Shown: positions 9,532 through 18,359 of the stretch, piece after piece
Layout: each line of letters begins with the position of its first letter
Position numbering within the stretch: the first letter of the stretch is position 1
NCBI GenBank assembly: GCA_947624325.1
Contig: CANQJT010000001.1
Coordinates: 372,001 to 436,000 of the forward strand
DNA from: Candidatus Gastranaerophilales bacterium
Lineage (GTDB): Bacteria > Cyanobacteriota > Vampirovibrionia > Gastranaerophilales > Gastranaerophilaceae
Reading direction: 5' to 3'
Length of the DNA stretch: 64,000 bases
The notes under the pieces: generated by a model
The model's database searches: none
Told to the model about the DNA's origin: nothing
Seen by the model: only the letters and a program-made list of their open reading frames with translations
Made by a program: the position numbers and the translations under genes

Positions 9532-9559
9532 TTGCAAATTTATCTGTAAATAGTATAAT
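9532..9559 (+). promoter_or_regulatory. Predicted internal promoter of acpP
   Basis: TTGCAA at 9532-9537 and TATAAT at 9554-9559 with a 16-base spacer, beginning 8 bases after the fabG stop. It would give acpP transcription separate from the upstream fab genes. Based on consensus only. Confidence 0.55.
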
Positions 9560-9606
9560 AAATTCATAATAAACATAAATGTATTAGTTAAAATGAGGTA
9601 GAAAAA

Positions 9607-9840
9607 ATGAGTGACATTCTTGAGAGAGTAAAAAAAGTAGTTGTAGAACAATTAGGCGTTGAAGAAAGCGCAGTTACTCCTGAAGCAAGCTTTACAGCAG
9701 ACTTAGGTGCTGATTCATTAGATACAGTTGAATTAGTTATGGCTTTTGAAGAAGAATTCGGATGCGAAATTCCTGATGAAGAAGCTGAAAAAATTGCAAC
9801 TGTTCAAGATGCAGTAAATTATATCGAAGCAAATTCATAA
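9607..9840 (+). CDS. acpP: Acyl carrier protein
   Basis: A 77-residue acidic protein carrying the acyl chain on a 4'-phosphopantetheine arm. The attachment site is Ser37 in [15 protein letters not shown], the exact family motif. It lies between fabG and fabF as usual. It has its own predicted promoter upstream and a hairpin downstream, which fits the need for much more ACP than enzyme. Confidence 0.98.
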   Translation: MSDILERVKKVVVEQLGVEESAVTPEASFTADLGADSLDTVELVMAFEEEFGCEIPDEEAEKIATVQDAVNYIEANS

Positions 9841-9865
9841 TTGCCCGATAAATCAATACAGGTTT

Positions 9866-9904
9866 AATGAGGGGTGCTTGGATATGCAAGTTCTCCTCAT
9901 TTTA
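9866..9904 (+). terminator. Attenuator-like hairpin between acpP and fabF
   Basis: AATGAGG (9866-9872) pairs with CCTCATT (9895-9901). The helix continues inward with imperfect pairs to CTTG / CAAG around a GATATG loop, and a short run of Ts follows. It may partly terminate transcription or protect the acpP mRNA 3' end, giving more acpP than fabF message. The function is inferred. Confidence 0.5.
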
Positions 9905-9941
9905 TTAACAGGTTAAATATAAATATTAAATAGGTGAAAAA

Positions 9942-11201
9942 ATGACAAAAAAACGTGTAGTTGTAACAGGCATGGGAGTAGTTTCCCCATATGGAGTCGG
10001 CTCTAAAAAATTATGGGACGGTGTAGTAAACGGTAGAAGTGCCGTTTCAAAAATTGAGAATATGGAAGATATGAGCGGACACACTGTTTTAATCGGCGGT
10101 GAAATAAAAGAATCAGTTTTTAATCCTATTGATTATTTTGAGCCCAAAGAAGCAAGAAGACTTGATAAATATTTGCAATATGCAATTGTTGCGGCAAGAG
10201 AGGCCATAGAAGACTCAAAAATTAAAGAATCCGGAATAGATCCATACAGACTGGGAGTTATTGTAGGTTCTGCGGCAGGCGGATTTCATACAATAGAAAA
10301 AAGTTATGCAGATATGTTGAAAAAAGGGCCGACAAAATGTTCACCTTTTACAATTCCTATGCTGATATGCGATATGGGAGCAGGGAAAATTTCCATTGAA
10401 ACAGGAGCAAAGGGTGTAAATAAAGCAATAGTTACAGCCTGTGCAACAGCAGCTCACTGTATTGGCGATGCATTTAGAGCTATTCAATACGGAGATGCCG
10501 ATGCCGTAATTGCAGGCGGAAGTGAAGCGGCTATATGTACAATCGGTTTAGGTGCATTTACAGCTGCAAAAACCCTTTCAAAAAGAAATGACGAACCAAC
10601 CAAAGCCTCAAGACCATATGATAAAGACCGTGACGGCTTTGTTATGGCGGAAGGTGCAGGGGTCTTAATATTAGAAGAACTTGAACATGCTTTAAAAAGA
10701 GGTGCAAAGATATACGCAGAAATCATAGGCTACGGTCAAACCGGTGATGCATATGATGTTGTTGCACCTTGTCCTGACGGTTCAAGTGCAGCAAAAGCTA
10801 TGGAATTTGCTCTAAAAGACGCAGGTATAAACCCTGAAGATGTAGAATATATAAATACGCACGGTACCAGCACTCACTTGGGAGATATTGCCGAAACAAA
10901 AGCAATAGAACGTGTATTCGGAGACAGAAAAAAGAATCCTAAATTAAGAGTAAGCTCTACAAAATCCGAAACAGGGCATATGCTTGGCGCATCAGGGGCT
11001 GCGGAATCTGTAATTTGTATCCACGCAATAAATGACGGAATTGTTCCGCCTACAATAAATTTAGAAAATCTTGACGAAGAAGTTGCAGATTTAAATTATG
11101 TTCCTAATAAAGCCGAAAAAATCCCCGTTAATATAGCATTAACAAACTCCTTTGGTTTCGGCGGTCATAATGCAGTTTTAATATATAAAAAATATAATTA
11201 A
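9942..11201 (+). CDS. fabF: 3-oxoacyl-ACP synthase II (KAS II)
   Basis: A 419-residue chain-elongating condensing enzyme. The catalytic Cys is in VTACATAAHCIGDAF, and the two His are in NTHGTSTHLGD and KSETGHMLGASGA, giving the Cys-His-His triad. The C-terminal NSFGFGGHNAVLI is standard. It is the last gene of the fatty-acid block and is followed by a strong terminator. Confidence 0.97.
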   Translation: MTKKRVVVTGMGVVSPYGVGSKKLWDGVVNGRSAVSKIENMEDMSGHTVLIGGEIKESVFNPIDYFEPKEARRLDKYLQYAIVAAREAIEDSKIKESGIDPYRLGVIVGSAAGGFHTIEKSYADMLKKGPTKCSPFTIPMLICDMGAGKISIETGAKGVNKAIVTACATAAHCIGDAFRAIQYGDADAVIAGGSEAAICTIGLGAFTAAKTLSKRNDEPTKASRPYDKDRDGFVMAEGAGVLILEELEHALKRGAKIYAEIIGYGQTGDAYDVVAPCPDGSSAAKAMEFALKDAGINPEDVEYINTHGTSTHLGDIAETKAIERVFGDRKKNPKLRVSSTKSETGHMLGASGAAESVICIHAINDGIVPPTINLENLDEEVADLNYVPNKAEKIPVNIALTNSFGFGGHNAVLIYKKYN

Positions 11202-11221
11202 ACAAATTAAATTAAAATAAA

Positions 11222-11251
11222 AAAACATGCTTAAATTTAAAGCATGTTTTT
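11222..11251 (+). terminator. Rho-independent terminator of the fab block
   Basis: AAAACATGCTT / AAGCATGTTTT stem with a 7-base loop and a following T run, 20 bases after fabF. Confidence 0.88.
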
Positions 11252-11343
11252 TTACATTTCTTAACACAATATCCTTTTATGTAAATTTTAAAATAAAAAT
11301 TTACTTTATTTTAATATGGGGATTTATAAAAAAAGGAGGATAT

Positions 11344-12609
11344 ATGTCAGTTAACAGTGTTAGTATGCCAGTAGATTATACAAAATGGAATGGGATAAGT
11401 GAGTCTGCAAAAAATGCAGTTTCAAATCAAACGTATTTAAACAATAATGAATCCGACAAATTTGTACCCAGCACGGGCGAAACTTGTACCGATGGTAAAG
11501 ATGACGGTAAAATAGGATTGGGCAGTGCTTTATGGAATACATTAAAAGGTGTCGGCAAAACTGCAGTAAACATGGTAAAAGGATGTTTTACAAACAGTGA
11601 AGGTAAATTTTCATTATTGAAAACATTGTTTAGTGCCGCTACCATAGCAACATGTATAGCATTTCCTGCTGTCGGACTTGTTGCATGCGGAATTGGAGCT
11701 GTTTCAGGGGCTGTACAAATAGGAAAAGGGGTCTATAATGCAGCAACAGCCGATACTGATGCCGAAGCAAAAGAAGCTTGGCAGAATATAGGCGGTGGAG
11801 CACTTGTCACAGGATTATCCGTTGCCGGTGCTAAAGCAAGTTACGGTGCCGTAAAATCAACTTCAACTGCAACGAACGGTTTAAGCTCTCTTGGTGAAGA
11901 TGCATCACTTCTTGCTAAAGGCAGAGCTTTATGGGCAGATATGAAGTCTTCAACAGCAAATCAATTCTCAACGATTAAATCAGCTGTAACTACAAAATAT
12001 ACGGCTTCAAAACAATTAAAAGCTGAAATGAAAGAACTTTCAGACATGCAAAAAGCTAATGCTGATGCACTTGCGAAACAAGCAAAGGGTGAAACACTAA
12101 CAGATGCGGAAATGCAAGCCATTTCAGACTGGGAACATTTAAACCCGAATAACTATAGTGAAACAGCACTAAATAAAATGAACAAACAAAATACATTTGA
12201 ATCTTTAAAAGCAGACTTAAAAGCAGCAAGAAGTGCAAAAAATAAATCGGCTATTAATGATGCAAAAGCAAATTTACAAGAATTCAAGGAGTCAAATCCG
12301 AATATATTAAGGAAAACTTTTAATAACGCAAAAGAAACTTTAACAGAAGGATTTGATAAAATTGATGAAGTGTCTGAAGCATTCAAAATGTCAAAACTGG
12401 ATACGGCAAGTGCTAAATTTTTAAAGGTCAAATCCAATGTAGCTAATTTACTTGAAACCAAAGGAATAAGCACTGATAAACCTATAAGCAGTATTATGAA
12501 TCAACTTAAAAAATCCGATCCAAAACTATTCGAAGAATACGGTTATGAAAACATGCTTCAGATTGTTCAAAGTATTTTAGGTAATAGAGCTGTAAATCAG
12601 GCAATATAA
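11344..12609 (+). CDS. Unknown protein with hydrophobic Gly/Ala module (421 residues)
   Basis: Not recognised by family. The start chosen is the ATG after AAAGGAGGA; an upstream in-frame ATG would add 39 unlikely residues. Residues 48-170 begin with DGKDDGKIG, run through WNTLKGVGK into a hydrophobic Gly/Ala-rich stretch (about 90-125), then KGVYNAA, an acidic TDAEAKEAW and GGALVTGLSVAG. The same order occurs in the protein at 15474-16775 (DDGKLSIQQ, WNGIKD, a hydrophobic stretch, YKGVTQ), so the two share a module. The C-terminal 250 residues are helical, lysine-rich and charged. There is no signal peptide. A membrane-inserting exported protein is one possibility, unproven. Confidence 0.75.
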   Translation: MSVNSVSMPVDYTKWNGISESAKNAVSNQTYLNNNESDKFVPSTGETCTDGKDDGKIGLGSALWNTLKGVGKTAVNMVKGCFTNSEGKFSLLKTLFSAATIATCIAFPAVGLVACGIGAVSGAVQIGKGVYNAATADTDAEAKEAWQNIGGGALVTGLSVAGAKASYGAVKSTSTATNGLSSLGEDASLLAKGRALWADMKSSTANQFSTIKSAVTTKYTASKQLKAEMKELSDMQKANADALAKQAKGETLTDAEMQAISDWEHLNPNNYSETALNKMNKQNTFESLKADLKAARSAKNKSAINDAKANLQEFKESNPNILRKTFNNAKETLTEGFDKIDEVSEAFKMSKLDTASAKFLKVKSNVANLLETKGISTDKPISSIMNQLKKSDPKLFEEYGYENMLQIVQSILGNRAVNQAI

Positions 12610-12621
12610 GATTAAAGATTT

Positions 12622-12649
12622 AAAGAGGAAGGCTAAAACCTTCCTCTTT
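12622..12649. terminator. Bidirectional terminator between convergent genes
   Basis: AAAGAGGAAGG / CCTTCCTCTTT stem with an A-rich and a T-rich flank. It serves the upstream plus-strand gene and reaches the stop region of the minus-strand gene at 12648. Confidence 0.85.
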
Positions 12650-14246
12650 AATTTAATAATAATTTTATATCATTATTAGGCAATGATATTTCTTTTATAT
12701 CAAATAAAGTTTTTAACCCGTCAAATAAAACGGGATTCATTATATTAGGACAGCATGCACCTAAAAATATATTTTTAATACCCAAGTACTTTAAATTAAA
12801 TATTTGTGAAAGTGTATTAACTGCACAATCAGTAAAAAATATACTAATATTTTCATTAATATTTTTAATACCTGTTTTAAGCAAATTCAATACTTTATAA
12901 AGCATTACAAAATCATAATACGGGTTTGCGTACCAAACATTTTCTTTATTTTTGTCATAGGCAAAAGAAATTACATATAATTCATCAGGAGCTTCATTTA
13001 AAAATTTATTAATATAATCACTTGTTTTGGCGAATTTATCTATTAATCCTATTATTGCAATATGTTTAACTTGTTTTGTTTCAAACTTATTTATAATTTC
13101 ACGAATTTTATTTTTTAATTTTTCTTCATCCCAACCTATTGATAAAGTATCAATAATAGTGTTTTCCTTAAATCCGTCAGAATTAAGAGCATAGTCGATT
13201 AAAGAAGTAAAATCATTATTTTCTATTTTTGCGATACCTAAAGCCGGATATTTTGCTTCTGTATATACTTGTCCTCTTATTACTTCAATTCTCGGAGCAG
13301 AATTTCTTGTAATAAATATAGGTCCCGGGAACGAAGCAAAATCCAATGGGAAATTGTTACTTAATCTTTGGTAATGTCCTGTCAGATTTTTATATTTTTT
13401 CAATTTTGAATATTGAAAAGCACTTATTAAATTATGATGAGTATAAACATTAATATCTTTTCCTTGTGAAGCAATCAGAATTTTTTCCAAATCCAAAAAG
13501 CCTGAGCCAGAAACTAGTATCGCCTTTCCCTCTTTTACAATAAATGGCACTTGTGTTTTTTCCGCAGGTCCGAATCGTTCAATTATTTTATCATACAGTT
13601 TTTTTGTAATTTTATAATTCCAGCCCGAAAACTCTTTAATTTTTTCTATCCATTCATTTTCATCTGAAGCAGTAAAGTTAGATGTATTAAATAATTTTAA
13701 AACTTCCTCCTTAGCTTCCGTAAAGTCTTCCCCGTAATTTTTTAACTCAATTAAACAGTTGCAGGCATTTAAAACAAGATTAATCATAATCTCATACAGA
13801 TTTTTTTTATTTATTCCTAAAATATTCCCTTTATTTGCAGCTTTTTTTTCAAATTCATTTAATGCTTTAATTATAGAATCTTTATTTGATAAATCGGTCA
13901 TTTCATATGCAACAGTTTCAGGTTTTATTCCTTTTTCAGCACATATATTTATATAGGTATTCTGCAAATTAGATTTGTTGTTATATAAATCTTCAACTAT
14001 TACAAAAAAGCTGTCTCTTCTAAAGTCCAAATTAACTATTAAAACAGAAATAAATTCAACAACCTTATCCGTATATTCAGTCATATCAAAATTAAGTTCT
14101 TTTAATTTTTCAATATAAAAAACTAATTCTCTAAGCTCAGAGACAAGCATTTCCTTAATTACCGAAAAATATGGATCAAAAGAGAAAACTCCGGAGGAAT
14201 TTGCCCCTGTACAAAGAGAATTATAAAGATTAAAAAATTTATTCAT
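12648..14246 (-). CDS. Hybrid-cluster-protein homologue lacking cluster ligands
   Basis: A 532-residue protein, close to the usual length of hybrid cluster protein (Hcp, hydroxylamine/NO reductase). Homology is visible in VKEGKAILVSGSGFLDLEK (Hcp has SGHDLKDLE), in VYTHHNL (Hcp VYTHGEM), in DFASFPGPIFITRNSAP (Hcp EFxxFPGAIxMTTNC) and in YLGIKNIFLGACCP (Hcp SLGIKNIRLGPTLP). At each of these sites the metal ligand is changed: His to Ser, Glu to Asn, Cys to Ser. The N-terminal CxxC cluster motif is missing; one Cys (12) remains there. The known family function cannot be assumed. The gene lies 8 bases downstream of a glutaredoxin gene on the same strand. The alignment is from memory. Confidence 0.72.
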   Translation of the reverse strand: MNKFFNLYNSLCTGANSSGVFSFDPYFSVIKEMLVSELRELVFYIEKLKELNFDMTEYTDKVVEFISVLIVNLDFRRDSFFVIVEDLYNNKSNLQNTYINICAEKGIKPETVAYEMTDLSNKDSIIKALNEFEKKAANKGNILGINKKNLYEIMINLVLNACNCLIELKNYGEDFTEAKEEVLKLFNTSNFTASDENEWIEKIKEFSGWNYKITKKLYDKIIERFGPAEKTQVPFIVKEGKAILVSGSGFLDLEKILIASQGKDINVYTHHNLISAFQYSKLKKYKNLTGHYQRLSNNFPLDFASFPGPIFITRNSAPRIEVIRGQVYTEAKYPALGIAKIENNDFTSLIDYALNSDGFKENTIIDTLSIGWDEEKLKNKIREIINKFETKQVKHIAIIGLIDKFAKTSDYINKFLNEAPDELYVISFAYDKNKENVWYANPYYDFVMLYKVLNLLKTGIKNINENISIFFTDCAVNTLSQIFNLKYLGIKNIFLGACCPNIMNPVLFDGLKTLFDIKEISLPNNDIKLLLN

Positions 14247-14254
14247 ATTATCCT

Positions 14255-14521
14255 CTAATCTTCAAGTATTTCTTCAAGTTCGCCGGAATTATGAAATTTT
14301 TCAAGAACATCAAATCCGCCTATTCTTTTACCTCCGATAATAATTTGAGGCACGGTAACTCTGCCCTGAATTCCATAATATTCACCGAGCTTTTTTCTGT
14401 GTTCATCTTCATCTTGAGTTATATCAATTTTTTTAAACGGTATATCAAGACTTTTCAAAAGCATTTCAGCTTTTTTACAATATGGGCAGTAATCAACAGT
14501 ATAAATTACAACATCTTTCAT
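14255..14521 (-). CDS. Glutaredoxin
   Basis: An 88-residue thiol-disulfide oxidoreductase of normal glutaredoxin size. The redox site is YCPYCKKAE (CPYC, near residue 12). TVPQIIIGGKRIGG is the glutathione-binding cis-proline loop and GGFDVLEKF the C-terminal helix. It uses glutathione or another low-molecular-weight thiol in the cytoplasm. It is probably co-transcribed with the hybrid-cluster homologue downstream (8-base gap). A longer 77-base gap separates it from the TPR gene upstream. Confidence 0.93.
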   Translation of the reverse strand: MKDVVIYTVDYCPYCKKAEMLLKSLDIPFKKIDITQDEDEHRKKLGEYYGIQGRVTVPQIIIGGKRIGGFDVLEKFHNSGELEEILED

Positions 14522-14598
14522 ACAAATCTCCCGATAATATATTTCTGAATAAATTATCGGTAAATCGTCAAGACATTTTATCGGTCAAAAGAATACAA

Positions 14599-15372
14599 CT
14601 ATTTACTAATTCTGGAAATCAAATCATTTATATTCTTTTTTTCTTCATCAGGAAGGTCAAAATTTAAATAGTCCTGAAAATACTCGACAGCGCTTTCATT
14701 ATCATTGCGAGCCATAAAAAGAATTCCCAATTTTTTATAAGAAGGATGAAAATTTTCATTTGCGGATATTGCTTTTAAATGATTAGATATTGCTTTATCA
14801 ATATTATCATTTGCTTCATATGCAATTGCTGTTTGATAATATAATACTGCATTATCTGTAACTTTTTCCAAAACATTTTCATAATTATCAACAGCACTGT
14901 CATAGTCGCCAAGTTCAAATTGAATATTTCCTAAATCCCAATAAGCATCAAGATTATCGGAATCCAAGTCTAATATTTCAAATAATTGATCCATAGCCAA
15001 ATCATAACGGCAGTCTTCAAGATAGAATCTTGATAAATAGTGTTTTAATGCAATTTCGGAAGGCATTAAAGTAACACCGTTTTCAAGCAGGTTTATTGCA
15101 TCAATTATATTTTTATTTCTAAAATAAACATCAGATAAATTAATATATGTTTGAACTGATTTTGGATTAAAAGACAAAGCCTTTATAAAATACTCAACTG
15201 CCAAATCATCTTTAGCAAGTTTAGAATAGCAAAGTCCTATGTTATTTAAAATATTAGGATTATTTTTATCCTCTTCAAGTACAAGCAGAAATGTTTCTGC
15301 AGCCTTTTCGTAATCTGCAGATTTAAAATAATCTAATGCACTTTGTAAGTTAGAATTTATTTCATTTTCCAT
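14599..15372 (-). CDS. Tetratricopeptide-repeat protein
   Basis: A 257-residue soluble protein made almost wholly of about seven TPR units of 34 residues. Typical positions are visible, for example LNNIGLCYSKLAKDDLAVEYF, LGDYDSAVDNYENVL and YQTAIAYEANDNIDKAI. TPR arrays bind partner proteins. There is no signal peptide or enzymatic domain, so the partner is unknown. The gene is followed in the same direction by the glutaredoxin. Confidence 0.9.
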   Translation of the reverse strand: MENEINSNLQSALDYFKSADYEKAAETFLLVLEEDKNNPNILNNIGLCYSKLAKDDLAVEYFIKALSFNPKSVQTYINLSDVYFRNKNIIDAINLLENGVTLMPSEIALKHYLSRFYLEDCRYDLAMDQLFEILDLDSDNLDAYWDLGNIQFELGDYDSAVDNYENVLEKVTDNAVLYYQTAIAYEANDNIDKAISNHLKAISANENFHPSYKKLGILFMARNDNESAVEYFQDYLNFDLPDEEKKNINDLISRISK

Positions 15373-15473
15373 AACAATATCTTACAATAAAAGAAAATTT
15401 AAATGCAAATTATATGTACATATCAAAAGCTTATCAAAATTAATTTTATTAATGTTAAATAACAAATTCTCAT

Positions 15474-16775
15474 TTAGTGAAGGATTTTAGAAAGAAATTC
15501 AAGAATGCTTGTTGAATCACCCTGCTTAAAAACTGTGCCTGTAGTATTATTAGCCATTTGATAAACCTGACCTTTATAAGAAACAATAGCAGGGATTTTT
15601 GCATTCATATGAGCAAAATTTACTTCAACATTTCCATTTATTGATTCAATTGCTTTTAAAGCATTATTTACCGTTACATCTGTTCCGACCGCATCACCCG
15701 GGATTATTGTTACATTATCAAAGCCTTCCGGCATAATATATTTAACTGTTGATGCTATTGATTCTTTACTGCTTTTTGCCATAACATGATATAATACTTG
15801 AGTTTCCGTATCACTGTTGGATAAAGATACACAAGCACAATCGTGAACATCCTGTGTCGCTAAAGCTTGATTTATATTACCTTTTAAATAAGTATCGCCG
15901 GCATATCTGTTTGTCGCAAGAGCATTACTTTTGATATCCTCATTTATAACTTTAGAAAAATCATCAAGCGGTTTAGAATTTTCGCATTGATACCCATATT
16001 CACCTTTTTCCAATTTAACTGTTTTATTATTAGCAACATTTTTTAATTTAACAAGCTGGCTGACGGATTGGTAACCTATATAAGCACCTTCTGCCGTTTC
16101 AATAACACCTTCAGTTCCTGATTCTACTGCATCCATTGCGGCACTATCTGTTTTTGCGTTTTTAGCATCTTCAACAGCCTGAACTGTTTGCGTCACACCT
16201 TTATATATCATATACCCTGCAGTTGCAATACCTACAACTGCCAAAACCGGACCTGCAACTGCAGCTACTGTCGCAGCTGCCGCACCAAAAATCCCGGTTA
16301 ATATAGTTCCTGCAGCACTTGCTATAGCAGGAGCAGCAACTGTTCCGGCTGCAATAAGTCCTATGCTTAATGCCTTATCTTTTATACCGTTCCATATACT
16401 TTTTGCTGTTTGCTGAATACTTAATTTACCGTCATCATCGCCGGTATATTTAGTACCCTTTTCTTTTACATAGGCATTATCCAATATATTAAGTATTCTT
16501 TTTTCTTCTTTACCTGAATAATCATTTTCTATATCTTTGTATATTTCAGAACCCGTAACATCGGAATATCTGTCCATTATTTTTGTAAGACATTCAGCAT
16601 CAGAGGAATCTAATACCTGATTTATAAAATCTTCATCTGTTCCCCATTTGCCTGCAGTTGCATCAAAAATTCCCATGCATAATTCATCAATAGCACTTTC
16701 ATCGCCACTGTTTACTTTTTGGATTAAATCATATGCTTTTTGTTGAGAAGCATTTAAATTAACATTTAATGACAT
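15474..16775 (-). CDS. Unknown protein with annexin-like repeat, hydrophobic module and CheD-like domain
   Basis: A 433-residue protein in three parts. Residues 33-101 match the annexin repeat pattern: GKWGTDEDFINQVL, a central RYSDVTG, then YKDIENDYSG. The GT at 45-46 is followed about 38 residues later by acidic Glu83 and Asp85, as in type II calcium sites of annexins. Residues 112-240 carry DDGKLS, a 58-residue Ala/Gly-rich hydrophobic stretch (135-192) and YKGVTQ, shared with the protein at 11344-12609. Residues 290-433 contain Thr307, Cys313 and His330. That spacing equals the Thr-Cys-His triad of the chemotaxis deamidase CheD, with CACVSL and YHVMAKSS resembling its motifs. There is no signal peptide. 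Domain assignments are by eye; function unknown. Confidence 0.7.
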   Translation of the reverse strand: MSLNVNLNASQQKAYDLIQKVNSGDESAIDELCMGIFDATAGKWGTDEDFINQVLDSSDAECLTKIMDRYSDVTGSEIYKDIENDYSGKEEKRILNILDNAYVKEKGTKYTGDDDGKLSIQQTAKSIWNGIKDKALSIGLIAAGTVAAPAIASAAGTILTGIFGAAAATVAAVAGPVLAVVGIATAGYMIYKGVTQTVQAVEDAKNAKTDSAAMDAVESGTEGVIETAEGAYIGYQSVSQLVKLKNVANNKTVKLEKGEYGYQCENSKPLDDFSKVINEDIKSNALATNRYAGDTYLKGNINQALATQDVHDCACVSLSNSDTETQVLYHVMAKSSKESIASTVKYIMPEGFDNVTIIPGDAVGTDVTVNNALKAIESINGNVEVNFAHMNAKIPAIVSYKGQVYQMANNTTGTVFKQGDSTSILEFLSKILH

Positions 16776-16970
16776 ATTTTTTTCCGAAGTTGATAAAGTA
16801 TAACAAATATATAAATTATATATATTATTAAAAACAAAATAATTTAAAAAATTGCTTTGATATAAAAAAATTATTAAGTTAAATAAATTTTTAAAAGGGA
16901 TTTTAATTTATTTTCTTTTCAAAGAGTTTATATTACAATAAAGAAAAGAACAATAAATGAAAGGAATAAT

Positions 16971-17723
16971 ATGTCAGGACATTCTAAATGGTCAACAATA
17001 AAACATAAAAAAGCGGCAGTGGATGCGGCAAGGGGTGTAGTATTTCAAAAATTCTCAAGAGAATTAATAATAGCAGCAAAGCTCGGCGGACCTGACCCTG
17101 CAGGTAATTTTAGGTTAAGAACCGCTATTGACAGAGCTAAAGCGGCAGGACTTCCTAATGACAACATAAAAAGAGCAATAGAAAAAGGCTCCGGTGCAGG
17201 CGGTGCCGATAGTGTTGAAGAATTAACCTATGAAGGTTATACAGCAGGCGGATGCGCTATATTTATTGAAGCAATGACAGACAACAGAAACCGAACCGCA
17301 GGCGATATAAGAAGTTTCTTTACAAAATTCGGCGGTAATTTAGGTGAAACAGGTTGTGTGGGCTGGATGTTTAAACAGGTCGGAGCAATAGAATTCCCGA
17401 AAGAATCTACCGATTTTGATAAATTATTTGAAGCAGCTATAGAAGCAAATGCTCAAGATGTTGTTGAAGAAGATGAAATTTATAAAGTAATAACAAACCC
17501 GGAGGATTTCCAATCTTGCGTTGAAACATTGGAAGCAAAAGGCTTTAAAGGTTCAAGTGCAGAACTTACAAGAATAGCGGAAAATACCGTTGAAGTTACT
17601 GATGAAAAAACAGCTCTGAATATTTTAAGGTTAATGGAAAAACTTGAAGAACACGATGATATACAAAATGTTTATTCAAATTTTGATATTCCTGATGAAT
17701 TAATGGAAAAACTTGATATATAA
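16971..17723 (+). CDS. yebC: YebC/PmpR family DNA-binding regulator or translation factor
   Basis: A 250-residue protein starting [19 protein letters not shown], the family hallmark, with the conserved [17 protein letters not shown] and [23 protein letters not shown] blocks. The family is described as a transcriptional regulator and more recently as a translation factor acting on polyproline stalls; sequence alone does not decide. It is a single gene with a clear terminator. Confidence 0.95.
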   Translation: MSGHSKWSTIKHKKAAVDAARGVVFQKFSRELIIAAKLGGPDPAGNFRLRTAIDRAKAAGLPNDNIKRAIEKGSGAGGADSVEELTYEGYTAGGCAIFIEAMTDNRNRTAGDIRSFFTKFGGNLGETGCVGWMFKQVGAIEFPKESTDFDKLFEAAIEANAQDVVEEDEIYKVITNPEDFQSCVETLEAKGFKGSSAELTRIAENTVEVTDEKTALNILRLMEKLEEHDDIQNVYSNFDIPDELMEKLDI

Positions 17724-17751
17724 AAAAAGCTCTCAATTGAGAGCTTTTTTA
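17724..17751. terminator. Bidirectional terminator after yebC
   Basis: AAAAAAGCTCTCA / TGAGAGCTTTTTT palindrome directly after the yebC stop and abutting the stop of the convergent zinc-ribbon gene. Confidence 0.88.
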
Positions 17752-18282
17752 TTATTTATTTAACAACCATTTAACAAATCTTTTTATAATAGAAGTTCTT
17801 TGAGGATGCAATACTACATTATTTTGATATACCTCTCCAAAATTTTCCAAATCCATTCCGACTGCTGCTTTAAGCTCCTTAATAACATCTTCGGTTCTTT
17901 CTTTTGAAGTAGTATATTGAGAACGAATAAAATTAAGTTCGCCGTGGTCTAAAAATTTACCACCGCAATGATAACATTCGTCAACCTGAACCTGATGTCT
18001 TGAACTTGCATAGTTTTTAACCATTATATTTCCGCATACAGGACAAATTCTTTCTGCTGTAGTATCAACACTTTTAAATTGTTTATTATCCAAAACTTTT
18101 TTAAGAGGTGTTATATCTTCATGAGGTTCATCAAATTTGTCAAATTCTCTATTATCAAAATAAATACCGCCGCAACCGTTTACACAAACATCAAGAAATA
18201 CATTTGCATCAGGCATATATACCTTTTCCATTTCACATCCGCAAGCAGGGCATTTTATTATCATAGAATCATTATCAGCCAT
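17752..18282 (-). CDS. Zinc-ribbon (TFIIB-type) protein
   Basis: A 176-residue cytoplasmic protein with two zinc-finger units: CPACGCEM ... CVNGCGGIYFD near the N-terminus, and CPVCGNIM ... CYHCGGKFLDHGEL in the middle. The C-x-x-C-G and C-G-G-x-x-x-D pattern is that of the zf-TFIIB family (COG3809 type). The molecular function of that family is not established. The C-terminal 60 residues are helical and basic. Confidence 0.85.
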   Translation of the reverse strand: MADNDSMIIKCPACGCEMEKVYMPDANVFLDVCVNGCGGIYFDNREFDKFDEPHEDITPLKKVLDNKQFKSVDTTAERICPVCGNIMVKNYASSRHQVQVDECYHCGGKFLDHGELNFIRSQYTTSKERTEDVIKELKAAVGMDLENFGEVYQNNVVLHPQRTSIIKRFVKWLLNK

Positions 18283-18359
18283 AATAATTACTCCTTTTTT
18301 TTCATTTTACTATATTATGCTATAATTTGGAAGTTATTATTTAAAAGGAGTTTATTTAA

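Noticed and set aside
11227-11343. Earlier ATG for the 421-residue protein
   Set aside because: The extra 39 residues overlap the fab terminator, and the ATG at 11344 has an AAAGGAGGA site at ideal spacing.
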